A program made the translations under genes and the position numbers. A DNA stretch of 64,000 bases from positions 272,837 to 336,836 of the forward strand of contig NZ_BNAY01000009.1 of assembly GCF_014654365.1 (NCBI RefSeq), in the 5' to 3' direction. This document shows positions 34,634 through 46,477 of this stretch, one piece after another. The notes under the pieces were generated by a model. The model did not search any database and was not told where the DNA came from. It was given only the letters and a program-made list of their open reading frames with translations. Numbering within the stretch: the stretch's first letter is position 1; every line of letters begins with the position of its first letter. The stretch is from Amycolatopsis oliviviridis (GTDB lineage: Bacteria > Actinomycetota > Actinomycetes > Mycobacteriales > Pseudonocardiaceae).

Positions 34634-35596
34634 TCAGACGGTGATGACGACCTTGCCGCGCGCGTGCCCTTCGCGCACGAAGCGGATGGCCTCGGGAACT
34701 TCGGCCAGTGAGAACGTACGGCCGATCACCGGCCGCACCTTCCCCGCCTCGACGAGCGCGCGCAGCGTCTGGAGATCGTCCTGGTTCTCCGTGGAGAACA
34801 GGCCGCGGAGCTTCTGCTTCACGAACGGCCCGAGGAGCAGCGCCCGCAGGTTGCGGGCGACCGGGCCGAGCCACTTTCCGCCGCCTTCGCCGCCGACGAT
34901 CACGAGAGTTCCCCGCGGGGTAAGGGATTTCCGCAGCGAGGTCAGCGATCGGCTGCCCGCGGTGTCGAGGATGAGGTCGTAGCCGCCGCTGAACTCTTCG
35001 CGCGTGTAGTCGAAGACGGTGTCCGCGCCGAGCGACCGGACGAGGTCCACCTTGCCGGGACCGCATACGCCGTCCACGGTGGCGCCGAAGGCCTTGGCTA
35101 TCTGCACCGCGAACGTGCCCACGCCACCGCCCGCGCCGATGATCAGGACCTTCTGCCGGGGCGCGACCCGTCCGCGGTCGCGAAGCGCCTGGAGCGCGGT
35201 GAACGCGGAGATGGGGACGGCCGCCGCTTCCTCGAAGCCGAGCTTCCCAGGTTTCCGCGCGAGTTTGTCCACTGTGGTCAGTGCGTACTCGGCGAAGGAA
35301 CCCTGACAGGTACCGAAAACCTCGTCGCCGACGCTGAACCGCGTGACGTTTTCGCCGACCGCGTGCACGACACCGGCGAAGTCCAGGCCGCGGACGCGGG
35401 CCTTCGGTCTCCGTACCCCGAAGCCCATCAACCGCACCAGGTACGGCGTGCCTTCCATGAGGTGCCAGACGCCGGGATCGACGCCCGCAGCCCGGATCCT
35501 CACGACCACGCCGTCCGGTCCTGCTTCGGGTTCGGGCAGCTCGGTCAGGGTCAGGACGTCGGTGGTGCCGTACTCGTTCTGGACGATCGCCTTCAT
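34634..35596 (-). CDS. NAD(P)-dependent zinc-free medium-chain reductase (quinone oxidoreductase-like)
   Basis: A 320-residue MDR protein: N-terminal GroES-like domain (PDGVVVRIRAAGVDPGVWHL; GLDFAGVVHAVG; VGDEVFGTCQGSFAEYA) and Rossmann fold with VLIIGAGGGVGTFAVQIAKA. The catalytic zinc ligands of alcohol dehydrogenases are absent, matching quinone/enone reductases. It lies 14 bases from the end of the upstream XRE regulator gene on the same strand, so these may form one unit. Confidence 0.92.
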   Translation of the reverse strand: MKAIVQNEYGTTDVLTLTELPEPEAGPDGVVVRIRAAGVDPGVWHLMEGTPYLVRLMGFGVRRPKARVRGLDFAGVVHAVGENVTRFSVGDEVFGTCQGSFAEYALTTVDKLARKPGKLGFEEAAAVPISAFTALQALRDRGRVAPRQKVLIIGAGGGVGTFAVQIAKAFGATVDGVCGPGKVDLVRSLGADTVFDYTREEFSGGYDLILDTAGSRSLTSLRKSLTPRGTLVIVGGEGGGKWLGPVARNLRALLLGPFVKQKLRGLFSTENQDDLQTLRALVEAGKVRPVIGRTFSLAEVPEAIRFVREGHARGKVVITV

Positions 35597-35610
35597 GGCG
35601 GCCTCGTTTC

Positions 35611-35826
35611 CTAGTCCGGATAGTGGAAGACGTCGTCGAGCCCGACGCCGAACACCCTGGCGATCTGGAAGGCCACCTCCAGGGACGGTGAGTAGCGGCC
35701 CTGCTCGATCGCGATGACCGTCTGGCGCGTGACGCCGACCCGGTCCGCGAGTTCCGCCTGGGTCATCTCGCCCCGGGCGAACCGCAGGGCGCGGATGGAG
35801 TTCGTGACCTTGGTCGGTTTCACCAT
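35611..35826 (-). CDS. XRE-type helix-turn-helix regulator
   Basis: A 71-residue Cro/CI-fold protein (LRFARGEMTQAELADRVGVT; RQTVIAIEQGRYSPSLEVAF), the short type usually paired with a small membrane protein. ATG 35826 overlaps the end of the upstream membrane gene; GTG 35823 lies inside that gene's TGGTGA end and is an alternative. Coupled translation is clear. It likely represses its own operon through the repeat at 36254-36299. Confidence 0.9.
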   Translation of the reverse strand: MVKPTKVTNSIRALRFARGEMTQAELADRVGVTRQTVIAIEQGRYSPSLEVAFQIARVFGVGLDDVFHYPD

Positions 35827-36248
35827 GCCTGGAATCCCCAGCGGTACGCGGCGATCTTCGCGATCGAGCCGAGGAGGGACGACAGGACGAAAGCGAGGTA
35901 CACGGTGTTGGCGATCCAGAAGTGATCGAGCTCGGCCATCGCCATGACGAGCGCCGCGACGCCGCCGATCACCACGAACGACTGCCCGATGTGCTCGCCG
36001 AACCGGCCGATCTCCCGGTCCCGCTGGTCTTTCCGGCCCGCGTCGTGAGGCGAGGCGATCGACGCCGCGATGTGCAGCACGATCGAGGCCGCGATGGCCG
36101 CGCCGACCGTCCACAGCAACGTCGCCACGTAAGGGACATCGACGAGCGGGCCGGAGCCTGCCCGGCCGAGGACGACGATCAGGTACACCGCGTAGGCGAA
36201 GACCGTGACCACGGCCATGATCCACGCGCGTTTCTCTTCCAGTGCCAC
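35820..36248 (-). CDS. Small membrane protein paired with XRE regulator
   Basis: A 142-residue protein with four predicted membrane spans (IMAVVTVFAYAVYLIVVLG; ATLLWTVGAAIAASIVLHIA; FVVIGGVAALVMAMAEL; YLAFVLSSLLGSIAKIAAYR) and a charged central loop (HDAGRKDQRDREIGRFGEH). Resembles DUF2178-like proteins found beside short HTH regulators. The GTG 36248 start has no good ribosome site; ATG 36218 is an alternative. Overlaps the regulator gene by seven bases. Confidence 0.78.
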   Translation of the reverse strand: MALEEKRAWIMAVVTVFAYAVYLIVVLGRAGSGPLVDVPYVATLLWTVGAAIAASIVLHIAASIASPHDAGRKDQRDREIGRFGEHIGQSFVVIGGVAALVMAMAELDHFWIANTVYLAFVLSSLLGSIAKIAAYRWGFQAW

Positions 36249-36253
36249 GAGGT

Positions 36254-36299
36254 CCAAGGTAAAGAATTCCGGACTTCGTGTCAAAGATTCTTTACTTGG
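36254..36299. promoter_or_regulatory. Inverted repeat at the membrane/XRE operon promoter
   Basis: Left arm CCAAGGTAAAGAAT (36254-36267) and right arm ATTCTTTACTTGG (36287-36299) match over 13 bp with one extra base, separated by 19 bases. It is AT-rich against a GC-rich background and abuts the start of the membrane gene, so it is a good operator candidate. Confidence 0.5.
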
Positions 36300-36326
36300 C
36301 CAGCGAAGATCGTTCGTGATATCAAT

Positions 36327-36343
36327 AGTTCGTACTACGAACT
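36327..36343. promoter_or_regulatory. Palindromic operator upstream of LLM gene
   Basis: AGTTCGTA-C-TACGAACT is a perfect 8-bp inverted repeat, 13 bases before the LLM start codon and partly where its promoter or ribosome site would be. Likely repressor site; the regulator is not identified. Confidence 0.55.
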
Positions 36344-36356
36344 TAAGGGAGTGGCG

Positions 36357-37253
36357 ATGGCACTGTTCGGATTCGGGCTCGAGACCGGCGTCGGCGAGGT
36401 GGACGAGCTCCTGCGGCACGCCGAACAGGCCGACCGCGCGGGGCTCGACCTGGTCAGCCTGTCCGACCACCCGTACTTCGCCGACCGGCTGGACGCCTAC
36501 GCGGCACTGGGCGTGATCCTCGGCAGGACGTCGAAAGTCACGGCCGCGGTCAACGTCACCAACCTGCCGAGCCGTCCCGCGCCGATGCTGGCGAGGACGA
36601 TCACGTCACTCTCGGCGCTCTCGGGTGGCCGTGTCGTGCTCGGGATCGGTGCGGGCGGGCTCTGGCGGGAGATCACCAAGCTCGGCGTCGAGCACCGCAC
36701 GCCCGCCGAGGCGGTCCGGGCGATGGGCGAGGCGATCACCCTGGTCAAGGCGCTTTCCGGCGGCGGGGCGCCGGTGACCTTCGAAGGGGAGTTCTACTCC
36801 GTCGACCGGTTGGCGCCGGCGGCCGCCGCCGCGCCGCCGGTCTGGACGGGCGCGGTCGGGCCCAAATCCCTCGCGGTGACCGGAAAACTGGCCGACGGCT
36901 GGATCCCGGGACACGCCGCCGACTGGCTCAGCCCACGCTTCGCCGAGTCCCGTCCGGTGATCGACCAGGCGGCTGCCGAGGCGGGCCGGGATCCCGGCGA
37001 GATCGCCACCATCTACAACTTCCCTGGCCGCATAACGGAAAACCCGCTGTCCTCACCGCGTGACGACGACGGCCGGTGGGCAGGCGGCTCGGTCGCGCAG
37101 TGGGTCGAGGAACTGGTGACGGCGGTGCGCGAGCACGGCGCGGCGGGGTTCATCTACTTCCCGGTCGAGGACGGCACCTCCACCGATAGCGCGCTCGGCC
37201 GCTGGGGGCACGAAGTCGTCCCGGCGGTGCGGGAGGCACTCGGCCGGGCTTGA
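36357..37253 (+). CDS. LLM class F420/flavin-dependent oxidoreductase
   Basis: A 298-residue luciferase-like monooxygenase-fold protein (FGFGLETGVGEVDELLRHAE; LSDHPYFADRLDAYAALG; LSGGRVVLGIGAGGLWREI; GEFYSVDRLAP). Actinomycete members often use F420 rather than FMN; sequence alone does not settle it. AAGGGAG lies before the ATG. It ends just before a palindromic repeat shared with position 59642. Confidence 0.92.
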   Translation: MALFGFGLETGVGEVDELLRHAEQADRAGLDLVSLSDHPYFADRLDAYAALGVILGRTSKVTAAVNVTNLPSRPAPMLARTITSLSALSGGRVVLGIGAGGLWREITKLGVEHRTPAEAVRAMGEAITLVKALSGGGAPVTFEGEFYSVDRLAPAAAAAPPVWTGAVGPKSLAVTGKLADGWIPGHAADWLSPRFAESRPVIDQAAAEAGRDPGEIATIYNFPGRITENPLSSPRDDDGRWAGGSVAQWVEELVTAVREHGAAGFIYFPVEDGTSTDSALGRWGHEVVPAVREALGRA

Positions 37254-37257
37254 GCCG

Positions 37258-37318
37258 GAAGTACATGAAGGCCCCCTTCCTTGCGCTAGACGCAAAGAAG
37301 GGGGCCTTCATGTACTTC
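37258..37318. repeat. Palindromic intergenic repeat, copy 1
   Basis: A 28-bp inverted repeat (37258-37285 and 37291-37318) with loop CTAGA and one mismatch; core TACATGAAGGCCCCCTTC. The same element occurs at 59642-59694. Here it sits between the convergent LLM and MarR genes and can act as a terminator for both. Confidence 0.9.
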
Positions 37319-37334
37319 GGTGGGCCGTCCGGGA

Positions 37335-37721
37335 TCAGGCCTTGACGGTCAGGGTCTCTTCGAGGGTCGCCCGGTGCGTCGGCTTCGCCTCTTCGTAGCG
37401 TCGGCGGCCCTCGTCGGTCACGACGACGAAGATCCCGCGCCGGTCCGACTCGCAGAGCGCGCGCTCGACGAGTCCTTCGCGCTCCAGGCGGGCGACGAGC
37501 CGTGAGGTGGCGCTCTGGCTGAGGTGGACGACCTCGGTGAGATCGGCCGCCCGGCATTTGCCGACAACGCAGTTGACCAGGCGTTCGAGGGCTTCGAACT
37601 CGGTGACACCGAGTCCGTGGCGCTCCTGGAGCCGGCACTCGAGGCGGCCGAAGACCGCCGCGTGCCGGGCGGACAGGTCACGCCATTCCCGCAGCAGGTC
37701 TTCTTCGGCGACGTCGCTCAC
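37335..37721 (-). CDS. MarR family transcriptional regulator
   Basis: A 128-residue winged-helix repressor (LTEVVHLSQSATSRLVARLE; REGLVERALCESDRRGIFVV; LTDEGRRR-like wing). From GTG 37721 the codons are GC-biased; the longer form from ATG 37763 would translate the AT-rich operator/promoter, so it is rejected. Cys in LVNCVVGKCRA may be redox-sensing, as in some MarR/DUF24 relatives. It diverges from the MFS pump gene, the usual efflux-control layout. Confidence 0.9.
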   Translation of the reverse strand: MSDVAEEDLLREWRDLSARHAAVFGRLECRLQERHGLGVTEFEALERLVNCVVGKCRAADLTEVVHLSQSATSRLVARLEREGLVERALCESDRRGIFVVVTDEGRRRYEEAKPTHRATLEETLTVKA

Positions 37722-37764
37722 GGGGCCCAAGATAGCATGCACGTGAATTTTATGCAAAGTCATT

Positions 37765-37780
37765 TAATGCACTTGCATTA
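37765..37780. promoter_or_regulatory. MarR operator candidate
   Basis: TAATGCA-CT-TGCATTA is a perfect 7-bp inverted repeat in the marR-MFS gap, with further TGCA/TGCAT half-sites on both sides (37751-37794). It overlaps probable promoters for both genes, fitting autorepression and pump repression. Confidence 0.6.
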
Positions 37781-37807
37781 GATGCGTGTGCATGTACTGT
37801 ACGGATC

Positions 37808-39265
37808 ATGAGTTCTTCCGTGCAGCTGTCCACCAGCTCGACCAGGTGGGACGCGCGCCTCTGGGGTGTCCTGCTCACCGTGTCCGTCGTCGTGGGCCTC
37901 GACGCGCTCGACGTGTCGATGGTCGCCGTCGCCCTCCCGTCCATCCAGGCCGAACTCGGCCTCTCCACCGGTGCCCTGCAATGGGTCATCAGCGCCTATG
38001 TGCTCGGCTACGGCGGCCTCCTGCTCCTCGGCGGGCGCACCGCCGACCTGCTCGGCAGGCGCCGGGTCTTCCTCGTCGCCGTCGCGGTCTTCGCACTCGC
38101 TTCCCTGCTCGGCGGCCTCGTCGACGACGGTGCGCTGCTGATCGCCACCCGGTTCATCAAGGGGCTCGCCGCCGCGTTCACCGCGCCGGCCGCGTTGTCC
38201 ATCATCACCACGACCTTCCACGAAGGCCCCGCCCGCAACCGGGCGATCAGCATCTTCGCCGTCTTCGGTGCCAGCGGGTACTCCGCGGGCCTCGTGTTCT
38301 CCGGCCTGCTCACCGAGGTGGGCTGGCGCTGGACGTTCCTGCTGCCGGTGCCGATCGCGCTCGCCGCGCTGGCCGCCGCGATCAAGCTGATCCCGTCCTA
38401 CCGCCCGCAGGAAGGTGGCGGCTACGACTTCCCGGGCGCGATCACCGGTGCCGCCGGTTCGCTCCTGCTGGTCTTCGCCGTGGTCGAGGCGCCGGAGATC
38501 GGCTGGGCCGCGCCGCGGACACTGATCACGTTCGTCCTCGCGCTCGCCCTGCTCGGCACCTTCGTGTTCATCGAGAAGCGCAGCAAGCACCCGCTGCTCC
38601 GGCTCGGCATCCTGCGCTCCGGCCCGCTCGCCCGCGCCAACCTCGGTGGTGCGACGTTCTTCGGCGCCTACATCGGGTTCCAGTTCGTGGTCATGCTGTA
38701 CCTGCAGACCGTGCTGGGCTGGTCCGCGCTGCAGACCGCGCTCGGTTTCCTGCCCGCCGCACTGATCGTGGCCTTCGGCTCGCCCAGGATCGAGCCGCTG
38801 ATCGACCGGGTGGGCACGCCGCGCACGATCCTCGCCGGTGTCGTCGCCCATGTCATCGGGTACGCGCTGTTCCTGCGGATCGACGAGAGTTCCAGCTACG
38901 CCGGTTCGGTGCTGCCGAGCATGATCCTGCTGGGCATCGGCTTCATGCTGGCGTTCTCCTCGCTCAACATCCAGGCGACCAACGGGATCTCCGACGACGA
39001 GCAGGGTCTCGCCGGCGGTCTGCTGAACACGTCGATCCAGGTCGGCGGCGCGATCGGCCTCGCCGTGGTGACCGCGGTCCTGACCGGCAACTCGGGTGGC
39101 GCCACCGGCCCGGCCGCGCTGCTGAACGGCCTGGCGCCCGCGCTGACCGTCGTCACCGGCATCGCCGTGATCAGTGTCCTGGTGGCGCTGTCCGGAGTCG
39201 TCGGCCTGCGCCGGGCCGAGGCCCGCACCGCCGTCGCCGAACCGGAGTTCGCCGCGGCCGAATGA
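37808..39265 (+). CDS. MFS transporter, EmrB/QacA (DHA2) family
   Basis: A 485-residue drug:H+ antiporter with about 14 membrane spans. Motif A is GRTADLLGRRRVFL, motif C-like sequence is near FGASGYSAGLVFSGLL, and motif D1 is LDVSMVAVALPSIQAEL with the essential Asp in span 1. It exports toxic compounds or secondary metabolites, probably induced by ligands of the divergent MarR. The substrate is unknown. Confidence 0.93.
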   Translation: MSSSVQLSTSSTRWDARLWGVLLTVSVVVGLDALDVSMVAVALPSIQAELGLSTGALQWVISAYVLGYGGLLLLGGRTADLLGRRRVFLVAVAVFALASLLGGLVDDGALLIATRFIKGLAAAFTAPAALSIITTTFHEGPARNRAISIFAVFGASGYSAGLVFSGLLTEVGWRWTFLLPVPIALAALAAAIKLIPSYRPQEGGGYDFPGAITGAAGSLLLVFAVVEAPEIGWAAPRTLITFVLALALLGTFVFIEKRSKHPLLRLGILRSGPLARANLGGATFFGAYIGFQFVVMLYLQTVLGWSALQTALGFLPAALIVAFGSPRIEPLIDRVGTPRTILAGVVAHVIGYALFLRIDESSSYAGSVLPSMILLGIGFMLAFSSLNIQATNGISDDEQGLAGGLLNTSIQVGGAIGLAVVTAVLTGNSGGATGPAALLNGLAPALTVVTGIAVISVLVALSGVVGLRRAEARTAVAEPEFAAAE

Positions 39266-39288
39266 CACGGACGCAGTGACAAGGGGGT

Positions 39289-39330
39289 GAAAGGGCCCTT
39301 CCCGCGCTCGGGGGCGGGAAGGGCCCTTTC
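39289..39330. terminator. Bidirectional terminator with GGGCCC core
   Basis: Perfect 17-bp inverted repeat (39289-39305 and 39314-39330) with loop GCTCGGGG, between the convergent MFS and P450 genes. Outer GGTGA/TCACC can extend it with a small bulge. Each arm contains the self-complementary AAGGGCCCTT. Confidence 0.8.
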
Positions 39331-39332
39331 GA

Positions 39333-40595
39333 TCACCAGCGGATCGGCAGGGACTTCAGCCCGTTCTGGAAGTTCGACCGCAGCCGCACCGGATCACCGG
39401 CGAGTTCGACCTCGCCGAGCAGGTCCAGGACCGCTTCGAAGATCGCGCGCAGCTGCACCCTGGCGAGCTGGGCGCCGAGACAGAAATGCGGGCCGTGCCC
39501 GAAGGTCAGGTGATCGTTGGGAGTGCGGCCGATGTCGAAGCGGTCCGGGTCCTCGAAAACGGACTCGTCACGATTCGCGGCGGAGAACCAGACGACGACC
39601 TTGTCGCCCGCCCGGATGTCCACATCGGACAGAACGACGTCTTCGGTCGCCGTGCGGCGGAAGTGCATGACCGGACACCACCAGCGCAGCATCTCTTCCA
39701 CCGCACCGGGAAGCAGGGAACGGTCGGCCAGCAGCCGCCGGTACTGCTCCGGATGCGACAGCAGCGCCAGCATCCCGCCGGGGATCCCGTTGCGCAGCGT
39801 TTCGTTGCCCGCCACGGAAAACAGCCAGAACAGGTTCTCGAACTCGGCGATCGACACCCGCCCGCCGTCTTCCACGTGACTCATCAGGTTGCTCATCACG
39901 TCGTCGCCGGGATTCCGGCGTTTGTACTCGCCGAGCGCGGTGGCGTACGCGTAGAGATCCGGCATCCCGGCGCGGGTGCGCGGATCGGGCATCGCGCCGT
40001 CCGGCCCCGGGACCGGCCGCACGGCCAGCGCCGCCCGCGCGAGATCGGTGACCTCGCCCGTCTCGACGGTCGCGCTCACCGCGTAATCGGCGTCCTGGTA
40101 GCCGATCACGCGATTGCTCCAGTCGTACATCAGCCGCCGGTCCTGTTCGGGGATCCCGAAGACCTCCGCCAGCGTCAGCAGCGGGAGATCGGCGGCGACG
40201 GCGGCGAAATCGCACCGGCCGTCCGCTTCGACGCCGGTGATCAGCGACCGCGCCCAGCCGTGGATCCGTTCGGTCAGCCTGCCGACCGCACGCGGCGTGA
40301 AAGCCTTGGTGAGCAGGCCCCGCAGCCGGGCGTGCTCGGGCGGGTCCATGTTGAGCATCATCCGCCGGACGTACCCGAGGTCCTGTTCGGTCGCCGGGTC
40401 CCGGATCTGCGTCCCGCCCAGGCTCGACGAGAAGGTCTTCGGGTTCTTCAGCACGTGCTTGACGTCCGAATGCCGCAGCACGGCCCAGAAATCGTCCACC
40501 CGCACGACCGGCGACTCCCGGCGCAGCGCCGCGAGACGCTCGTACGGCACGCCCCGGGTGTAGGTGTCCGGATCGGTGATCACGGCTCCGAACAC
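39333..40595 (-). CDS. Cytochrome P450
   Basis: A 420-residue bacterial class I P450. The heme loop is FGHGPHFCLG with Cys372, the K-helix ExxR is EEMLRW, and the I-helix motif is SVAGNETLRN. MMLNMDPPEHARLRGLLTKA is the C-helix region. It resembles CYP124/125/142 and linalool/steroid-type hydroxylases in general pattern; substrate unknown. No ferredoxin gene is adjacent. Starts GTG 40595 or GTG 40583. Divergent hydrolase gene 37 bases away. Confidence 0.93.
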   Translation of the reverse strand: MFGAVITDPDTYTRGVPYERLAALRRESPVVRVDDFWAVLRHSDVKHVLKNPKTFSSSLGGTQIRDPATEQDLGYVRRMMLNMDPPEHARLRGLLTKAFTPRAVGRLTERIHGWARSLITGVEADGRCDFAAVAADLPLLTLAEVFGIPEQDRRLMYDWSNRVIGYQDADYAVSATVETGEVTDLARAALAVRPVPGPDGAMPDPRTRAGMPDLYAYATALGEYKRRNPGDDVMSNLMSHVEDGGRVSIAEFENLFWLFSVAGNETLRNGIPGGMLALLSHPEQYRRLLADRSLLPGAVEEMLRWWCPVMHFRRTATEDVVLSDVDIRAGDKVVVWFSAANRDESVFEDPDRFDIGRTPNDHLTFGHGPHFCLGAQLARVQLRAIFEAVLDLLGEVELAGDPVRLRSNFQNGLKSLPIRW

Positions 40596-40632
40596 TAGCC
40601 CGCGGACGGGGGACTGCGGAAAGATCCGTCCG

Positions 40633-41361
40633 GTGGAACCACTGAAGATGCGCACCGCCGGAACCGACGGACCCGCCGTGCTCCTGCTGCACGGCCTCGG
40701 CGCGACGGGCGCGGTGTGGGACGGCCTGATGCTGCAGCCCGGCTACCGCTGGCTGGCACCCGACCTCCCCGGGCACGGGGCGTCGCCGCACCTGGCGCAC
40801 TACTCCTTCGGAAGCCTCGCCGGGGCGGTCGCCGACGCGCTCCCGGAACGCGGTCCGCTGCTGGTGATCGGCCATTCCCTGGGCGGGGTGGTCGGGCTGG
40901 CCCTGGCCAGCGGGTGGTTCGGGCTCCACGTCGACGGGCTGCTCGCGGTCGGCGTCAAGGTCGAATGGAGCGAGTCCGATCTGGCCAAGGCCGCCGACAT
41001 GGCGGCGAAACCGCCCAGGGTGTTCCTGACCAGGGAAGACGCCGAACGGGCGTTCCTCAAGATCGCCGGCCTGACCGGACTGACCGAAGCGGACCCCGAC
41101 GGCATCGTCGAAACCGAAGGCGGCTGGCGGCTGGCCCTGGACCCGCGCGCGTTCGCCGTCGGCGCGCCCGACATGTCCGGCCTGCTCGGCGCGGCGCGCT
41201 GCCCCGTCGCCCTCGCCGCCGGAGAGCACGACCCGATGAGCCGCGTCGACCAGCTTCGCGCCCTCAGCCCGGCGTCCGCCGAACTCCCCGGACTGGGGCA
41301 CAACGCCCACGTCGAAGACCCGGCGGTACTCCTGGCCTTCCTCGCGCAATTCGTCCTCTGA
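40633..41361 (+). CDS. Alpha/beta hydrolase
   Basis: A 242-residue hydrolase from GTG 40633: oxyanion motif LLLHGLGATGAVWDG, nucleophile elbow GHSLGG, acid in AAGEHDPMS, and base in GLGHNAHVEDP. Serine esterase/lipase-like; substrate unknown. It diverges from the P450 gene and may share its inducer. Its last codons form the left arm of the long palindrome at 41350. Confidence 0.88.
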   Translation: MEPLKMRTAGTDGPAVLLLHGLGATGAVWDGLMLQPGYRWLAPDLPGHGASPHLAHYSFGSLAGAVADALPERGPLLVIGHSLGGVVGLALASGWFGLHVDGLLAVGVKVEWSESDLAKAADMAAKPPRVFLTREDAERAFLKIAGLTGLTEADPDGIVETEGGWRLALDPRAFAVGAPDMSGLLGAARCPVALAAGEHDPMSRVDQLRALSPASAELPGLGHNAHVEDPAVLLAFLAQFVL

Positions 41362-41403
41362 ATGCGGTAGTTCGACGTCGAACCACCGCATTCAGAGGAC
41401 GAA
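41350..41403. terminator. 54-bp loopless palindrome, bidirectional terminator
   Basis: Arms 41350-41376 and 41377-41403 are complementary with one mismatch and no spacer. The left arm includes the last three codons and stop of the hydrolase gene. It lies between convergent genes (hydrolase and MocR). As RNA it would fold with a small loop at the ACGT centre. Confidence 0.8.
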
Positions 41404-41419
41404 ACGCGGTGCTCGCCGG

Positions 41420-42856
41420 CTAGCGCCTGATCTCGGCCAGGGTGGCGATGCCCTCGGCGATGTCGCTCGCCGGGCTCGCCCCGTAGCCGAGGACCAGACC
41501 CGGGTTCATCGGCCGCTGACAGTGCCAGGACAGCGGCTGCACCTTCACGCCCTGTTCCAGCGCGGACGCGGCGAAGTCGAGATCGGAGAAGCCGGCGTCG
41601 AAGGTGATCGTCAGGTGCAGCCCGGCGGCCGCGCCGTGCACGACGGCGTCCGGGAGATGCGTCCGGAGCGCCTCGATCATCGCGTCCCGCCGCCGCCGAT
41701 GACGTTTGCGCACGAACCGCAGTTGCCGCTCCATCTCACCGGACTCCATGAGATGCGCGAGCACCAGCTGCGGGAGGACGGCGTTGCCCAGGTCGGCGAA
41801 CCGTTTGGCCGCGACGACCTCGTCCCGGTAGCGCGGCGGCACCAGCATCCAGCCCACCCGGAGCGCGGGCGCGAGCCACTTCGACACGCTGCCCGCGTAA
41901 CAGACCTGTTCGGCGAGCATCGAGCGCAGCGCGGGGACCGGCGGACGGTCGTAGCGGTGTTCGGCGTCGTAGTCGTCCTCGATGATCAGCCCGCCGTCCG
42001 CGGCCCAGCGCATGAGCTCGCGACGGCGTTCCCCGCCGAGCACGACGCCGGTCGGGAACTGGTGTGCGGGCGTGAGCAGCACGGCGGGCGCGCCGCTGCG
42101 GACGAGCTCGCCGACGTCGATCCCGTCCTCGTCGACCCGGATCGGCGGCGTCGCCAGCCTGCGGTCGTGCAGATGCTGCCGCGCGCCCAGCGAACTCGGG
42201 TCTTCGACGGCGATCTCGGAGATCCCGTTGTCGCACAGCACCTGGGCCAGCAGGCCGAGACCCTGCGCGACACCGGCGACGATCAGGACGTCGTCGGCGT
42301 CGGCGGTGATGCCGCGGGTGCGGGCGATCCAGTGCGCGATGGCCAGCCGCAACGCGGGCGCGCCCCGCGGGTCGCCGTAGCCGAAGGCCGCCGCCGAAAG
42401 GTCGTTGAGCACGGTGCGTTCGGCCCGGAGCCAGGCCGTCCTCGGGAAGGCCGTCAGATCCGGCACGCCGGGTGACAGGTCGATCCTCGCCGGGGTCGAC
42501 CGCAGTGAGTCGAAGACGCCGATCCCCGGGGCGGGCCGGAAGATCGTGCCCGCCGCCGGGGGTCCCGGCGTCGTTTGTTCCTTCGTCCTCGCGGGCGCCG
42601 CGACGACCACGGTGCCCGCGCGCCCGCGTCCGGCGACGTGGCCGTCCTCGACCAGCCGCTGGTAGGCCTCGGTGACCACGCCGCGGGAGACCCGCAGGTC
42701 CGCGGCCAGCGCCCTGGTCGCGGGCAGCCTGCTGCCGACGGGCAGGCGGCCGTCGGAGATGGCGTGCCGCAACCGCGACGCCAGCCAGTCCGACCGGCGC
42801 CCCGGTGGTGCGTCCCCGATGTCCAGCTGCAGGAAGTCCGAGCCCTCGGCAGTCAC
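41420..42856 (-). CDS. MocR-type regulator (GntR winged helix fused to class I aminotransferase)
   Basis: A 478-residue PdxR/MocR protein. The N-terminal GntR winged helix (WLASRLRHAISDGRLPVGSR; LPATRALAADLRVSRGVVTE) is joined to a PLP-binding fold-type I domain with EDDYDAEHRYDR and Schiff-base Lys in GSVSKWLAPALRVGW. Such regulators sense PLP or amino compounds. It lies 12 bases downstream of metH on the same strand, so it may be co-transcribed and tied to methionine or B6 metabolism; this is inference. Starts at GTG. Confidence 0.93.
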   Translation of the reverse strand: MTAEGSDFLQLDIGDAPPGRRSDWLASRLRHAISDGRLPVGSRLPATRALAADLRVSRGVVTEAYQRLVEDGHVAGRGRAGTVVVAAPARTKEQTTPGPPAAGTIFRPAPGIGVFDSLRSTPARIDLSPGVPDLTAFPRTAWLRAERTVLNDLSAAAFGYGDPRGAPALRLAIAHWIARTRGITADADDVLIVAGVAQGLGLLAQVLCDNGISEIAVEDPSSLGARQHLHDRRLATPPIRVDEDGIDVGELVRSGAPAVLLTPAHQFPTGVVLGGERRRELMRWAADGGLIIEDDYDAEHRYDRPPVPALRSMLAEQVCYAGSVSKWLAPALRVGWMLVPPRYRDEVVAAKRFADLGNAVLPQLVLAHLMESGEMERQLRFVRKRHRRRRDAMIEALRTHLPDAVVHGAAAGLHLTITFDAGFSDLDFAASALEQGVKVQPLSWHCQRPMNPGLVLGYGASPASDIAEGIATLAEIRR

Positions 42857-42868
42857 CCGATCATTGTG

Positions 42869-46477
<3,609 letters not shown>

